Of a stretch of 64,000 nucleotides of DNA, positions 52,277 to 61,272 are shown in pieces. Position 1 is the first letter of the stretch; the number at the start of each line of letters is the position of its first letter. The translations under genes were made by a program, and so were the position numbers. Source of the stretch: Sva-07 sp035527095 (GTDB taxonomy: Bacteria; Actinomycetota; Acidimicrobiia; Acidimicrobiales; Ilumatobacteraceae); assembly GCA_035527095.1 (NCBI GenBank), contig DATLBC010000125.1:1-64000 (forward strand), given 5' to 3'. The notes beneath the pieces were generated by a model. The model did not search any database, was not told the DNA's origin, and saw nothing but the letters and a program-made list of their open reading frames with translations.

Positions 52277-53350
52277 ATGTTGCTCGACTCCCTCGACCTG
52301 ACCGCCGATGCCTTCGCCGATGCGACCGGCTGGGTGGCCACACCCGAAGGCTTGTGCAAGGGCGATGCCTGCGTGCCCGTCCCGGGCGCGTTCGGAGCCG
52401 ACGGCGCACTCGATGTCGCCGCGATCGCCGATCGGCTCGGCATGGCGCTCGTCGCCGACGACGCGTCGGGCGTGTGGGCACTCGGACCCGAGAGCGGAGG
52501 GCGAGCGCTCAGCACCGCCACCGTGCCCGAGATCGAATTGCCCGACGTCGACGGCAACCCGTTCAACCTGACCGCGATGCACGGACGCAAGGTCTTGCTC
52601 GTCGCCTGGGCCTCGTGGTGAGGCTGTTCCGCTGACCTGCCCGTGTGGCAGGCACTCCATGAAGAACTCGAGCCGCTCGGCCTGAGCGTCGTCACCGTCG
52701 CGCTCGATCTCGACCCCGAGAAGGCGCGGCCGTGGATCGACGCTGCGTCACCCACACATCCGTCCCTGATCGACAGTGACCACCGCGTCGACGAGCTCCT
52801 GGGGATCTCGAACGTCCCGATGGCGGTGTGGATCGACGAGACCGGCACGCTCGTCAGGCCGGCGGAAGGGGCCTCGATCCAGCCGAGCCCGTTCGCTGCC
52901 CTCGAGATCACCGACGACATGCCCGACCGCCTGCAGGCGGTGCTCCGCGAGTTCAAGCAGATGCCCGAGACCGGCCCTGCCTACCGCGAGGCGATCATCG
53001 ACTGGGCGAGCCGCGGCGCGGACAGTCGGTATGCGATGTCACCCGACGAGGTCGTCGCAGCGTCGCAGCCTCGCTCGGCCGATCACAGCCGAGCAGCAGC
53101 GTGCTTCGAGCTGGGCATCGCAGCCGAACGGCGAGGCGACCACCCGTCGGCCATGGCGTGGTGGAAGCAGGCACACGCGCTGTTCCCCGAGAACTGGACC
53201 TACAAGCGCCAGGCCTGGACGCTCGAGTCCACGCCCGACGGTGCCGACTCGGACAAGGCCCAAGAGGTCCACGACACCTATGGAACGTCGTGGAGCGACG
53301 AGTTCCTGGCCACCGGCGGCGCCAATTACACCGTCATGCCAAACCTCTGA
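52277..53350 (+). CDS. ResA-like WAxxUGC protein, candidate selenoprotein (TGA at 52619 read as Sec)
   Basis: One frame of 357 aa is interrupted only by TGA at 52619-52621 (codon 115). Upstream it ends VLLVAWASW; downstream it continues GCSADLPVWQALHEELEPLGL. The motif is therefore W-A-S-W-U-G-C, matching the WAxxUGC redox motif of a ResA-like (seleno)protein family in which Sec or Cys occupies this site. Residues about 90-230 form a thioredoxin fold (PEIELPDVDGNPFNLTAMHG, VTVALDLDPEKARPWID, VPMAVWIDETGTLV). A TPR-like segment follows near 265-310. ATG 52277 has GGAAG nine bases upstream. A nonsense mutation is the alternative. Confidence 0.82.
52633..52654 (+). promoter_or_regulatory. Candidate bacterial SECIS hairpin
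   Basis: CCTGCC-CGTGT-GGCAGG (52636-52652) is a six-base-pair stem with a five-base apical loop. With A52635 bulged, two further pairs form (G52634-C52653 and T52633-A52654). The loop begins 20 nt after the TGA and has G at its second position, fitting the general bacterial SECIS rules (loop 16-37 nt after UGA, G among the first two loop bases). It lies within coding sequence, as required. Confidence 0.6.
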
Positions 53351-53393
53351 GCCCCACTCGCACCAACGGTCGATGAACCGACGAGCCGCGACG

Positions 53394-54443
53394 TCAGAAG
53401 CCGAGGATTGACCCGGAATCGAGATCGTCGACCGCAGCGAAGGTTCGTCGAACCAGCTCGTCGAACAGCGCCGCACCGCGAGCATTCGCCGGGTCGATCG
53501 TCAGCAGGCTCGCGCCGAACGACACGGCGTAGAAGAGCATCCCCTCGACGTACCCGCGCCGAACTCCCTCGAGCGTGACGTGGTCGGCGCCGACCCCGGC
53601 GGCGTGGATCCCGCGGACGTAGCGTTCGATCAGTTCGTCCTCGAACTCGCGCCGTGCGGGAACGGTCAGGTTGTTGGCGCAGAAGTACACCAGGTCGGTC
53701 TGGCCGGGTGCGCGCATGCTGAGCTGCCAGTCGACCACTGCGACCGAGCCGTCGTCGGCGAAGAACAGGTTGTCGAGGCGGAAGTCACCGTGGATCAGCG
53801 TGACCGGGTCGTTCTCGTGGCCCTGGATCCACGTCGGGATTCCGGGCACGAACTGCTCGCACCATCGCAGGCATCGTTGCGGGAGTTCGTCGCCGTACCG
53901 CTCGAGGAACACGGGCCAGCCGACTTCGAACATCGCCCCGAGACCGAGCACCGCGGGATCGTCGAGACCGGGCATCCACGCGAACGATTCGAGCGACGCG
54001 TGTTCGAACCAGGCCCCGTGGAGGCGAGCGAGCAGATCGATCGACTGTTCAGCCTGCTCGCGAGTGGCGCCTGCAAGATGGTCGCCGGCAACGGCCGGGG
54101 CGAGATCCTCGAGCACCAGACACGGCGGGTCGAGCGTGTTGACGTATGCATGCGGGACGCGGATCTGCAAGTCGGGAGCGATGTCGCGATAGAAGCAGTG
54201 CTCGCGCTCCCAGACGCGCATCATCTCGCCGATCGCCCGGCCCCCGGGATCCGACGTCGGGAGTTTCACGATGACCGAGCAGGGAGCGCCAGGGTCCGAC
54301 GAAGCGATGGTCACGCGCGCAAGTTGCCCCATGAACCCCTCGCCGGCGGCGATCGGGTGGACATCGATCGAGTCGAGACGTGCGTCGAGCGCTCCCGCCA
54401 ACCAGGCAGCGTCGATGTCGGCAATCGTGACCGGTGTCGCCAT
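53394..54443 (-). CDS. Aminoglycoside phosphotransferase-fold (APH/EcKL-like) kinase
   Basis: A 349-aa protein kinase-like fold enzyme. The catalytic loop is TLIHGDFRLDNLFF near residue 220 and the metal motif VAVVDWQ near 240, as in the phosphotransferase enzyme family. The N-lobe has SVIVKLPTSDPGGR, with the ATP-binding lysine. Actinobacteria carry many such proteins, often near lipid or xenobiotic catabolism; the acceptor is unknown. ATG 54443 is chosen as the family-like start. It is convergent with the selenoprotein gene. Confidence 0.8.
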   Translation of the reverse strand: MATPVTIADIDAAWLAGALDARLDSIDVHPIAAGEGFMGQLARVTIASSDPGAPCSVIVKLPTSDPGGRAIGEMMRVWEREHCFYRDIAPDLQIRVPHAYVNTLDPPCLVLEDLAPAVAGDHLAGATREQAEQSIDLLARLHGAWFEHASLESFAWMPGLDDPAVLGLGAMFEVGWPVFLERYGDELPQRCLRWCEQFVPGIPTWIQGHENDPVTLIHGDFRLDNLFFADDGSVAVVDWQLSMRAPGQTDLVYFCANNLTVPARREFEDELIERYVRGIHAAGVGADHVTLEGVRRGYVEGMLFYAVSFGASLLTIDPANARGAALFDELVRRTFAAVDDLDSGSILGF

Positions 54444-54590
54444 GGCCCGACATCCTGCCACTCGACGGGTGCCAGATCGTTGCCGGAGCGTCCCCACCCG
54501 GAAGAGCACCTCGACCGACACGGCACGATGTCTCGACGTGTCGTCGAGCCTGATGGAGATCTCCGATTGAGATGGCCCTATCGTATTCAG

Positions 54591-56552
54591 ATGCGTTCAC
54601 GGCCCTTCCTCGCTGTCGTCGCTGCCATCGGCAGCGTCGTCGGAGCAACCCTCATCGGAGCCGTCTCGACACCTGCTTCGACCGTCGACGCCGCGGGCAC
54701 CACGAGCGCCTATGTCGCTCTGCCGACATCGCAGCGGCTCATCGACACCCGCCTGTCCGGTCCGATCCGTGCTGGTGGCACCATCTCGGCGGCCGTCACC
54801 GGTGCTGCACCGTTGCCCGCCGCCGGCACGGTGAGTGCCGCGGTCCTCAATGTCACCGTCGCTCCCCCCGCTGCGCCGGGCTACTGGACCGTGTGGCCGC
54901 ACACCAACGCCCGACCGGTGGCCTCCAACGTCAACATCGACGAACTGCAATCGCTGTCGGGCAACGTCACACCCAACCTGGTGACGGTGCCGGTCGGCGC
55001 TGACGGGATCATCGATCTCTACACCAGCGGTGGGGGCAACGTCATCGTCGACCTGCTCGGGTACTACACGCCCGCCGCGTCGGCGTCGGCCGGTCGGTTC
55101 CAGCCGCTCGCTGCTCCCACCCGCGTCCTCGACACGCGCGGCTTCGGGGCGTTCCGACCGGGCGAGACACGCACGTTCACCGTCCCCCGTGCCGCCGGTT
55201 CCAGCGCGGTCGCCATCAACCTCACGTCGGTCACCGTCGCACGCGGATACTGGCAGGTCTTCGCAAACGGCAGCCCCCGACCGGCGACCTCCAACCTCAA
55301 CTCGCCGCCGGGTCTCTTCGCGGTGGTGGCGAACCAGGCGATCGTCACGCTCGATGCCACGGGGAGCATCTCGATCTTTTCGCAATCGGGCGGAGACCTG
55401 ATCATCGACGTCGTCGGCACGTATTCGGGGGCAGGAGCCGCCGACAGCACCAGCGGGCTCTTCGTGCCCATGGCCACGCCGACCCGCATCGTCGACACGC
55501 GCGACCCGGCATTGAACCCACTCGGCGGAACCACACGGCCCGCCCCGGGCTGGCGCTTCGAAGTGCCCGTTTCGTCGCACCGAGCGATCAATCGATCTGA
55601 CGTGTCGGCCGTCGTGGTCAATGCCACCACCGCCGACCCGCTCGCCGTTGGATTCGTCACGGTCGGGACCGCCGGTGCCACCGACCCCCGGGTCTGGCCG
55701 ACCACATCGACGATGAACGTGGTGCGACCCGATCAGACCCTCGCGAACCATGCCATCGTCCCGGTGTCCGTGCGTGGTTTCTCGATGTTCACGCAACCGG
55801 GCGGCCATTTGATTGCCGACATCGCCGGGTACTTCCTCGGCTCGCCTGCGCCGGCGCCGTTCGCTGCTCCCACCAACAGCGGCCCTGCGAGGTGTGCAAC
55901 CCAAACCGTCGGAGCACCGGGAGCGCCCGTTGGGCCCATCGTGTACGGCTCGTCACGCGTCGCCGTGGCGAATCTGCAGACCCGACTCCTCCAACTCGGG
56001 TTCTGGAACGCCGGCGCGGATGGCGTCTACGGTCTCTCCACCACCCAGGCCGTCATGGCGTTCCAGAAGTGGAAAGGTCTGCCCGCGACCACCGCAGTCG
56101 ACAACAGGACCGCAATTGCGCTGAACACCGAGATGTGCCGACCTGCCGCAGGACGCAGCGGCGACCTCTTCGAAGTCGACAAGACCAAGCAGATCGCCTT
56201 CGTCGTGCGCGGCGGCGCAGTGCAGTACGTCTTCAACGTGTCCACGGGCAATGGCAAGTCCTACGACGAGGAGGACCAGAAGGCTGCGGGACGGCGCGTG
56301 ATCGGCATCGCCCTCACCCCGTCCGGCACGTTCCGCACCTACCGAGAGCACGACGTGGTGCGCTACGAAGGCGATCTCGGGTCGCTCTACCGCCCGAAGT
56401 TCGTCGTCGGTGGCATTGCCGTGCACGGCGCGCCACGAGTGCCGAACTATCCGGCCTCGCACGGATGTGTTCGCGTCGCCAATCCCGTGATGGATCTGAT
56501 CTGGAGCCGAAATCTGCTCCCACTGCGCTCAACGGTCTGGATCCACGACTGA
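54591..56552 (+). CDS. Secreted L,D-transpeptidase with surface repeats and peptidoglycan-binding domain
   Basis: A 653-aa exported protein. The signal peptide (MRSRPFLAVVAAIGSVVGATLIGAVSTP) precedes three tandem beta-rich repeats (about 40-165, 168-285, 290-425). Each has an L/V-DTR start, a middle N-V/L-N phrase and an end like GGNVIVDLLGYY. A PG_binding_1 domain (about 445-510, VANLQTRLLQLGFWNAGADGVYGLSTTQAVMAFQ) comes next. The YkuD domain (about 520-653) carries the catalytic GIAVHGAPRVPNYPASHGCVRV with its active cysteine. It probably cross-links peptidoglycan 3-3 while its repeats bind cell-wall or external glycans. Its 3' end overlaps the convergent antiporter gene by 24 bp. Confidence 0.87.
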   Translation: MRSRPFLAVVAAIGSVVGATLIGAVSTPASTVDAAGTTSAYVALPTSQRLIDTRLSGPIRAGGTISAAVTGAAPLPAAGTVSAAVLNVTVAPPAAPGYWTVWPHTNARPVASNVNIDELQSLSGNVTPNLVTVPVGADGIIDLYTSGGGNVIVDLLGYYTPAASASAGRFQPLAAPTRVLDTRGFGAFRPGETRTFTVPRAAGSSAVAINLTSVTVARGYWQVFANGSPRPATSNLNSPPGLFAVVANQAIVTLDATGSISIFSQSGGDLIIDVVGTYSGAGAADSTSGLFVPMATPTRIVDTRDPALNPLGGTTRPAPGWRFEVPVSSHRAINRSDVSAVVVNATTADPLAVGFVTVGTAGATDPRVWPTTSTMNVVRPDQTLANHAIVPVSVRGFSMFTQPGGHLIADIAGYFLGSPAPAPFAAPTNSGPARCATQTVGAPGAPVGPIVYGSSRVAVANLQTRLLQLGFWNAGADGVYGLSTTQAVMAFQKWKGLPATTAVDNRTAIALNTEMCRPAAGRSGDLFEVDKTKQIAFVVRGGAVQYVFNVSTGNGKSYDEEDQKAAGRRVIGIALTPSGTFRTYREHDVVRYEGDLGSLYRPKFVVGGIAVHGAPRVPNYPASHGCVRVANPVMDLIWSRNLLPLRSTVWIHD

Positions 56553-57656
56553 CGCTGCCCGGTGGCGGCGCCAACCTTGAAAGCCGGTGACAGCGAACGT
56601 CATCACCACGAGTGGGGCAACGATGAGCGCGGCGGGCCCAACGACATCAGCGGCCGATGAGTCGCTCGCATCGAGAACCAGGTAGGCGGCGTAGGCGGCG
56701 TAGAACGAGATCAGGACGAACCCTTCCCAGCGCTTGATCTGGAAGCCGTTCCACACGATCGGCACCAGGACGATCGTGGCCGCGAGCATCACCGGAAAGT
56801 CGAGGCGCAGCGAGACGTCGCTGACCGGAATGCCGTCGCTCGACACGATCGAGGTGAGACCCAGTACCGACATCAGGTTGAACAGGTTCGAGCCGATGAC
56901 GTTGCCGACGGCGATGTCGCGTTGCCCGCGAACCGCCGCGAGGATCGACGTTGCCAGCTCTGGCAGCGAGGTGCCGATGGCCACCACGGTCAAGCCGATC
57001 ACGAGATCGCTGACCCCGGCCGATTCGGCGATGTCGGTGGCGCCGTTCACCAACAACTGCGAGCCGAGGACGAGAACGACCAGACCGGCGGACACGAGCG
57101 CGAGGTTGAACCACAGCGGCCGTTCGAGCGCCGCTCCTTCGAGTGCGTCGACCGATTCGGTGTACTCGTCGATCACGTCCGTTCGTTCGCGACGCGCCTC
57201 ACGGACGAGCCAGCCGACGTAGACGACGACACCGGTGAACAAGATGATCCCGTCGATGCGACCGATGTTGTTGTCGAGCGACATCAGCAGAGCGACGACG
57301 GACACGACGATCAGCAGCGGGATGTCGAAGCGGATGATGCGTTGCTGGACCGCCAACCCGCCCACCACTGCCGATGCTCCGAGGATCAGCAAGATGTTGC
57401 CGATGTTGCTGCCGACGACATTGCCGAACGCCACGTCGGCGTTGCCGCTGAACGCCGCCGACACACTGACCGCGAGTTCAGGCGCGCTGGTTCCGAACGC
57501 CACCACGGTGAGCCCGATCACCACCGGTGCGATGCCGAGCTTCGACGCGATCGTCGCTGCTCCTTTCACCAGGAGTTCAGCGCCACCGAGCAGGCAGACG
57601 ACGCCGATGAGGAGGGCAAGGATCGTGAGTGAATTCACCGCTGCGTACTGTGCCAT
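56529..57656 (-). CDS. CaCA family sodium/calcium antiporter (YrbG-like)
   Basis: A 375-aa membrane exchanger with about ten helices and the two inverted alpha repeats: GLTVVAFGTSAPELAVSVSAAFSGNADVAFGNVVGSNIGN and GLTVVAIGTSLPELATSILAAVRGQRDIAVGNVIGSNLFN. These hold the ion-binding Glu, Thr, Ser and Asn residues. A hydrophilic loop joins the halves near residue 165. Transport of Ca2+ against Na+ or H+ is the family role. Divergent with CinA-like gene by only 17 bp. Confidence 0.92.
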   Translation of the reverse strand: MAQYAAVNSLTILALLIGVVCLLGGAELLVKGAATIASKLGIAPVVIGLTVVAFGTSAPELAVSVSAAFSGNADVAFGNVVGSNIGNILLILGASAVVGGLAVQQRIIRFDIPLLIVVSVVALLMSLDNNIGRIDGIILFTGVVVYVGWLVREARRERTDVIDEYTESVDALEGAALERPLWFNLALVSAGLVVLVLGSQLLVNGATDIAESAGVSDLVIGLTVVAIGTSLPELATSILAAVRGQRDIAVGNVIGSNLFNLMSVLGLTSIVSSDGIPVSDVSLRLDFPVMLAATIVLVPIVWNGFQIKRWEGFVLISFYAAYAAYLVLDASDSSAADVVGPAALIVAPLVVMTFAVTGFQGWRRHRAASVVDPDR

Positions 57657-57673
57657 GAACCAAGCTGGTCCGG

Positions 57674-58168
57674 ATGTTCACATCGGAGGTCACGCGAACC
57701 AGCCGACAGATCGCACGCATGCTGCGCGACCGCAGGGAGACCGTCGCAGTGGCCGAAGGTTCGGCCGGCGGACTCGTGTCGGCCGCGTTGCTGTCGGTCC
57801 CGGGCGCGTCCGCCTACTACGTGGGCGGCACGGTGATCTACACCGTTGCGGCGAGTCGGGCCTGGATGGCCGGCGAGATCGAGGTGCCTCGGGGGATGCG
57901 CGGCGCCAGCGAAGCATTCGCGACGTATCTGGCTGCATCGGTGCGAAGCAAGGTCGACGCGACGTGGGGCATCGGTGAGGCGGGTGCTGCCGGACCAGCG
58001 AACCCGTACGGCGACCCTGCCGGCCACAGCTGGCTGGCGATCGCCGGGGCACGCACGGCGACCCGCAACGTGCTGACGGGCCTCGACGACCGCGAGGACA
58101 ACATGGTGGCGTTCACCGCAGCTGCGCTGCAACTGTTCGCCGAAGTACTCGCCGACGAGTCGACCTGA
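57674..58168 (+). CDS. CinA C-terminal domain protein (nicotinamide-nucleotide amidase-like)
   Basis: A 164-aa stand-alone CinA C-terminal domain, the PncC type that deamidates nicotinamide mononucleotide. It has VAVAEGSAGGLVSAALLSVPGASAYYVGGTVIYT (the family normally reads AESCTGGL), GIGEAGAAGPANPYGDPAGHSWLAIAG (normally GIAGPGG) and a C-terminal helix. The first motif's Ser-Cys-Thr is replaced by Gly-Ser-Ala, so amidase activity is uncertain although Ser is nearby. No CinA N-terminal MoCF domain. Convergent with the next gene, 3 bp apart. Confidence 0.78.
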   Translation: MFTSEVTRTSRQIARMLRDRRETVAVAEGSAGGLVSAALLSVPGASAYYVGGTVIYTVAASRAWMAGEIEVPRGMRGASEAFATYLAASVRSKVDATWGIGEAGAAGPANPYGDPAGHSWLAIAGARTATRNVLTGLDDREDNMVAFTAAALQLFAEVLADEST

Positions 58169-58171
58169 GGC

Positions 58172-59974
58172 TCACCGGTGCTGGAGTTCCTGCACGACCT
58201 GTGCAGCCACGCGACGTAGCGAATCGAGCTGATCGTCGTCGAGGTGCCGCGGGAGGTAGTCGGCGACGCACAGCGTGCCGACACGGCTGCCGTCGTCGAG
58301 CGCCAGTGGCATCCCGGCATAGAAGCGCAGTCGAGGTTCGCCGGACACGAGCGGGTTCTCTGCGAATCGGTCGTCGGCGAGCGTGTCCTCGACCTGCAGG
58401 ACGTCGGCACCGAGGATTGCGTGGGCACACAGCGACATCTCCCGCGGGGTCTCCTCGACGTCGATACCACGACGGGACTTGAACCACTGGCGGTCGGCGT
58501 CGACCAGACTCACGAGCGCAATCGGGACATCGAGGATGGCGGCGATGTCCTCGGTGTGGCGGTCGAAACGCGCCTCGGGGGCGGTGTCGAGGACGCCGAG
58601 GCCGTACAGCGCCGCGAGACGCTCGCCCTCGTTGTCGGGGAGTGGTGCGTTCTGCCACCGGCTTGCTCGGCGCAGGAGCCATGCGCGCAGCTTGGTACGT
58701 AGGAACGGCGGGCTTGCGGGCCAAACGAGCCATTCGGTGATGCGGGTCTCTGCCGCATCGGGACGGAAACGAGCCTCGTCGTGACCCACCATGATGATCG
58801 GCACACTGGTTCCGTTGTCCGTGCCGAGCGCGCGAATTGCTGTGACCAGGTCGAAGCCGCCATCGTCGACGAACGGCTCGATCAGCACGATGCCGGGTTC
58901 GACTGATCGAGCGACGGCGAACGCCTCGTGCAAATCACCGCTGACGATGACCTCGAGCGCTTCGGCTCGGGCGGCCGCGGCCAGTGCGTCGCCGACCTCG
59001 GAGGTCTGGGCGACCACGAGGGCGACGGTCGGCCGCTCGGCGACGGCAGATGGTTCCGCAGCAAGTGCTGCCCGGCCGGTGTTCTTCGACGGCACCCGAT
59101 CTCCGCGAACCTCGACGGTGACACCTTCGGCCGCGGCGAAGATCTCGCCGTCGTACCCCACGCGCCGGGCGTGGCCTCGTGCCAGCTCGACGAGGTCGTC
59201 GACCTGGTCGTCGGTGCGATTCGGGTCGTGGTGATAGAGCGCGACCCGCTTGACGTCGGCAGCGCTCGCGAGGTCGACGACGTATTCGACAGTGCTGTGG
59301 CCCCAGCCGATGTGATCGGGGTACTCGGACCCGAGGTATTGCGCGTCGTGAATCAACAGGTCGGCACCGGTGACGAAGAGGGTGTGCGCCTCGTCGTGAC
59401 GGTTCCGCTTCATGTCGCCGCCGACGGCGAGTGATTGATCGTGGGGCTCGTGGTCCGACGAGTACACGACGACCGCGCCGTCGACCTCGACCCGATAGCC
59501 GAGCGTGAGCGCTGGGTGGTTCAGGAAGCGGGTCACGATCGCGACATCGTCGATGTACAGCACTCCCTCGACGAGGTCGTGATGTTCGACGTTGGCCGAC
59601 AGCTGCCCGATCTCGACGGGGAAGTATCGATACTCCATCTGTCCGGCCAGGATGTCGCCGAGCGATCCGCCGAGTCCGCTCGGGCCGAAGATGTGCCAGG
59701 TGTTGTCGTGGCCGAACAGCGGCGCAAAGAACGGCAGCCCTTGAATGTGGTCCCAGTGGGTGTGACTGATCAGGATGTGCCCATCGATCGGAGCTCCATT
59801 CGCCTCGGCCAGAAGGTGCTGGCCCAGACCATGGGCGCCGGTGCCGCAGTCGATGACCAGCTGCGTCCCTGCGTCGGATCGGATGGAGACACAGGAGGTG
59901 TTCCCGCCGAACCGCAGCGTGCTGGATCCGGCTTTGGCGATCGAGCCCCGTGTTCCCCAGAATGTCACCTGCAT
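58172..59974 (-). CDS. MBL-fold hydrolase + degenerate receiver + GAF domain protein
   Basis: A 600-aa three-domain protein. A metallo-beta-lactamase fold domain (about 1-290) has MQVTFWGTRGSIAKAG and zinc motif HTHWDH at 71-76, with further ligands in SSDHEPHD and GHSTVE. A receiver-like domain (about 318-430) has Glu where the phosphoacceptor Asp should be (VLIEPFVDDGGFDL), so it is not phosphorylated normally. A GAF domain (about 445-598) has FDRHTEDIAAILDVPIALVSLVDADRQWFKSRRG and FYAGMPLALDDGSRVGTLCV. Possibly a signal-controlled phosphodiesterase or second-messenger hydrolase. RBS AGGA lies upstream of ATG 59974. Confidence 0.82.
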   Translation of the reverse strand: MQVTFWGTRGSIAKAGSSTLRFGGNTSCVSIRSDAGTQLVIDCGTGAHGLGQHLLAEANGAPIDGHILISHTHWDHIQGLPFFAPLFGHDNTWHIFGPSGLGGSLGDILAGQMEYRYFPVEIGQLSANVEHHDLVEGVLYIDDVAIVTRFLNHPALTLGYRVEVDGAVVVYSSDHEPHDQSLAVGGDMKRNRHDEAHTLFVTGADLLIHDAQYLGSEYPDHIGWGHSTVEYVVDLASAADVKRVALYHHDPNRTDDQVDDLVELARGHARRVGYDGEIFAAAEGVTVEVRGDRVPSKNTGRAALAAEPSAVAERPTVALVVAQTSEVGDALAAAARAEALEVIVSGDLHEAFAVARSVEPGIVLIEPFVDDGGFDLVTAIRALGTDNGTSVPIIMVGHDEARFRPDAAETRITEWLVWPASPPFLRTKLRAWLLRRASRWQNAPLPDNEGERLAALYGLGVLDTAPEARFDRHTEDIAAILDVPIALVSLVDADRQWFKSRRGIDVEETPREMSLCAHAILGADVLQVEDTLADDRFAENPLVSGEPRLRFYAGMPLALDDGSRVGTLCVADYLPRHLDDDQLDSLRRVAAQVVQELQHR

Positions 59975-60039
59975 TCAAGATCCTCCTGCGCTGACTGTAC
60001 GGGACCACGGGACCCACGCCGTACCGGGAGCCGAGTCAG

Positions 60040-60490
60040 GTGTCCATCGGACAACACCGCTCGCAGCGCATCGAGTGCGTGGGAGAACGGCAGGTAGTTG
60101 GCTTGACCGGGCCACCGATGTCGTCGAGATCGAACCAGGTGCCACCGAAGATGGTCAGAGCAGCAGCACGGCGCTGTGGAGACCGGTGGTGGCGTTCAGG
60201 GTGAGGAGTGCGCCGGCGGCGACGCCCAGCGCGACGTAGAACACCGCCATCGCCACCAGAACGGGCACGACGAGCAGTGCGCTTCCCTCGATGTCCATGT
60301 CCAGGAATGCACCGAGCCCGAAGACGATTGCGGACTGCAGCACCGCCAAGATCAGTGAGGGGAACGCGTAGGCCAGCACGAGATCGCTCGCTCGTAGCGG
60401 CGCGGTCATCAGCCGCGCGAAGATGGCGGTCTCCCGGTCGCGAGCGAGGGGCATCGACGAGGTGAACATCACCATCGCGAGACCGCCCAC
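60040..60490 (-). pseudogene. Decayed ABC-2 type permease (C-terminal half)
   Basis: Frame 60490-60155 encodes MGGLAMVMFTSSMPLARDRETAIFARLMTAPLRASDL followed by two helices, the typical mid and C-terminal part of an ABC-2 drug or lipid exporter permease. The frame breaks at about 60160, where the next frame gives LTIFGGTWFDLDDIGG. It breaks again near 60118, where another frame gives GQANYLPFSHALDALRAVL. At least two frameshifts plus a missing N-terminal half and absent ATPase mark a pseudogene. The 266 bp between 60491 and 60756 hold no other recognisable gene. Confidence 0.78.
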
Positions 60491-60756
60491 TCCCTGACCC
60501 GCAGCAACGGCACACAGAGCATTCTCGCCACGGGTGACCAGTCAGCCGAATCCAAACGGGAAGATCGTCTTCTTCCAGCGACGCGACCCGGAACGAGCGG
60601 TCCACGGCTCGGCGAACTCCATCGCACCGATCCGGTGACGGCCGTCGAGGCCGAGAGCAGCACCTGCGAACAGGTCCGCTCGACCCCGACGAGCGCGTCG
60701 CATGGATTCGGCCTGCCCGGGCGTCTCATAGGGTGATGAGTACGGGAGGAGTGTCG

Positions 60757-61272
60757 ATGCGCAAGCCCACCGACGACCAGTTCGACGAGGGCCCGATCGC
60801 GTTCGAGATCATCGGCAACGACACCTCGTTCGCGGACCTGTACGCCGAGCAGTTCCTCCCGATGGTCCGACTCGCCACGCTGATGTGCGGGCGGACCGAG
60901 GTCGCCCGCGACATCGTTCAGGACTCCTTCGTGAAGTTGCACCTCAAGTGGTCCGGCGTCGAGCATCCGTGCGCGTATCTGCGCAGCAGCGTGGTGAACG
61001 GGTGCCGGTCGCGCGCCCGTTGGGAACGGCTGCGTTGGGGGCGGACCAGTCGGCGCGAAGAGTCGACCGAGCAGACGCCGGACGAGCTGTTCGACGTTCT
61101 CGGCACGCTTCCGAGCCGACAACGAGCGGCGATCGTCTTGAAGTACTACGAACAACGCACGGAGAACGAAATCGCCGACATCCTCGGATGTCGGCCCGGC
61201 ACGGTCGGACCGCTGGTGTCGCGCGGTCTCTCCACGCTCCGGAACGAACTGGCTGATGGAGGTCGATCATGA
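60757..61272 (+). CDS. ECF-type RNA polymerase sigma factor (SigE family)
   Basis: A 171-aa sigma-70 family factor. Region 2 spans about 23-90 (FADLYAEQFLPMVRLATLMCGRTEVARDIVQDSFVKLHLKW) and region 4 about 113-165 (LPSRQRAAIVLKYYEQRTENEIADILGCRPGTVGPLVSRGLSTLR). Start ATG 60757 is preferred because GGAGGA lies seven bases upstream; earlier in-frame starts lack a site. Its stop overlaps the next gene as ATGA, so a partner regulator is expected there. Confidence 0.9.
   Translation: MRKPTDDQFDEGPIAFEIIGNDTSFADLYAEQFLPMVRLATLMCGRTEVARDIVQDSFVKLHLKWSGVEHPCAYLRSSVVNGCRSRARWERLRWGRTSRREESTEQTPDELFDVLGTLPSRQRAAIVLKYYEQRTENEIADILGCRPGTVGPLVSRGLSTLRNELADGGRS

Noticed and set aside
52643..53350. Independent gene starting at GTG 52643
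   Set aside because: No RBS, starts in the middle of a thioredoxin fold, and is in the same frame as the upstream part; better explained as one gene read through TGA.
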